Shown here: positions 63,994-64,000 of the stretch, one piece after another
Layout of the letters: every line of letters starts with the position of its first letter
Numbering within the stretch: position 1 is the first letter of the stretch
NCBI RefSeq assembly: GCF_023276405.1
Contig: NZ_JALRMO010000001.1
Location: 3,596,001 to 3,660,000 of the forward strand
DNA from: Paenibacillus hamazuiensis
GTDB taxonomy: Bacteria > Bacillota > Bacilli > Paenibacillales > NBRC-103111
Direction of reading: 5' to 3'
DNA: 64,000 bases
The notes under the pieces: model-generated
Told to the model about the DNA's origin: nothing
What the model saw: the letters and a program-made list of their open reading frames with translations, nothing else
Database searches by the model: none
Made by a program: the position numbers and the translations under genes

Positions 63994-64000
63994 GCCGAGC

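Overview
The window looks like the chromosome of a spore-forming, moderately GC-rich member of the Bacillota, most likely Paenibacillaceae. The evidence is a cortex deacetylase (pdaA), a spoVA-type locus, a small GerE-like regulator, a Leu T-box ahead of leuS, the Bacillus-type yqeG-yqeH-aroE-yhbY-nadD-yqeK-rsfS operon beside comER/comEA/comEB/comEC, an SLH-anchored surface protein, and a YesM/YesN-type two-component pair beside an ABC importer. No rRNA, tRNA, CRISPR array, phage or intact IS transposase gene was seen.

Layout. 1-2013: a MoxR ATPase and a DUF58 protein (cut by the window edge). 2188-5931: a winged-helix/SMI1-KNR4 protein, pdaA, and two tandem alpha/beta-hydrolase paralogues, one of which has lost its catalytic Ser and His. 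5951-13946: an RND efflux operon (MarR-like regulator, transporter, lipoprotein adaptor, secreted four-repeat protein) divergent from a TetR regulator; the divergent promoters carry two near-identical palindromic operators. 14097-20792: late competence genes comEC, comEB, comEA and comER, with an O-acetylhomoserine sulfhydrylase gene inserted between comEA and comEB. 20841-31217: leuS with its T-box, yqeM, a coiled-coil protein, and the yqe/nadD operon ending in a CvfB-like RNA-binding protein with a long Arg/Gly-rich N-terminus. 31382-32447: a small AT-rich island with a GerE/LuxR-type protein. 32448-36875: a second MoxR-DUF58 set plus a membrane transglutaminase. 37115-38164: a membrane HD-GYP protein. 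38240-39322: a nine-unit tandem array of hairpin pairs. 39373-42489: spoVAE/spoVAD/spoVAC, a DUF421-DUF1657 fusion, and a divergent DUF1657 gene. 42793-44809: a 25-residue membrane peptide, a cytoplasmic subtilisin-like protease and a DUF6220 membrane protein. 44996-53187: a second RND system (adaptor, transporter) in apparent operon with a 14-repeat RCC1 protein ending in SLH domains. 53613-55893: an L,D-transpeptidase, a repeat-rich intergenic region with a MITE-like insertion, and a PP2C-like phosphatase. 55935-63993: histidine kinase, response regulator, binding protein, ATPase, fused permease, and a second binding protein.

How the parts fit. Most genes are on the minus strand. The main themes are envelope export and stress (two RND systems, L,D-transpeptidase, SLH protein), spore biology (pdaA, spoVA-type genes, GerE-like protein), competence and ribosome assembly (com/yqe cluster), and nutrient sensing and uptake (YesMN-ABC). 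The least explained signals are the hairpin-pair array, and a composite intergenic palindrome family present twice (16807-17041 and 54279-54817), the second copy split by a 293-bp element with a 9-bp direct duplication.
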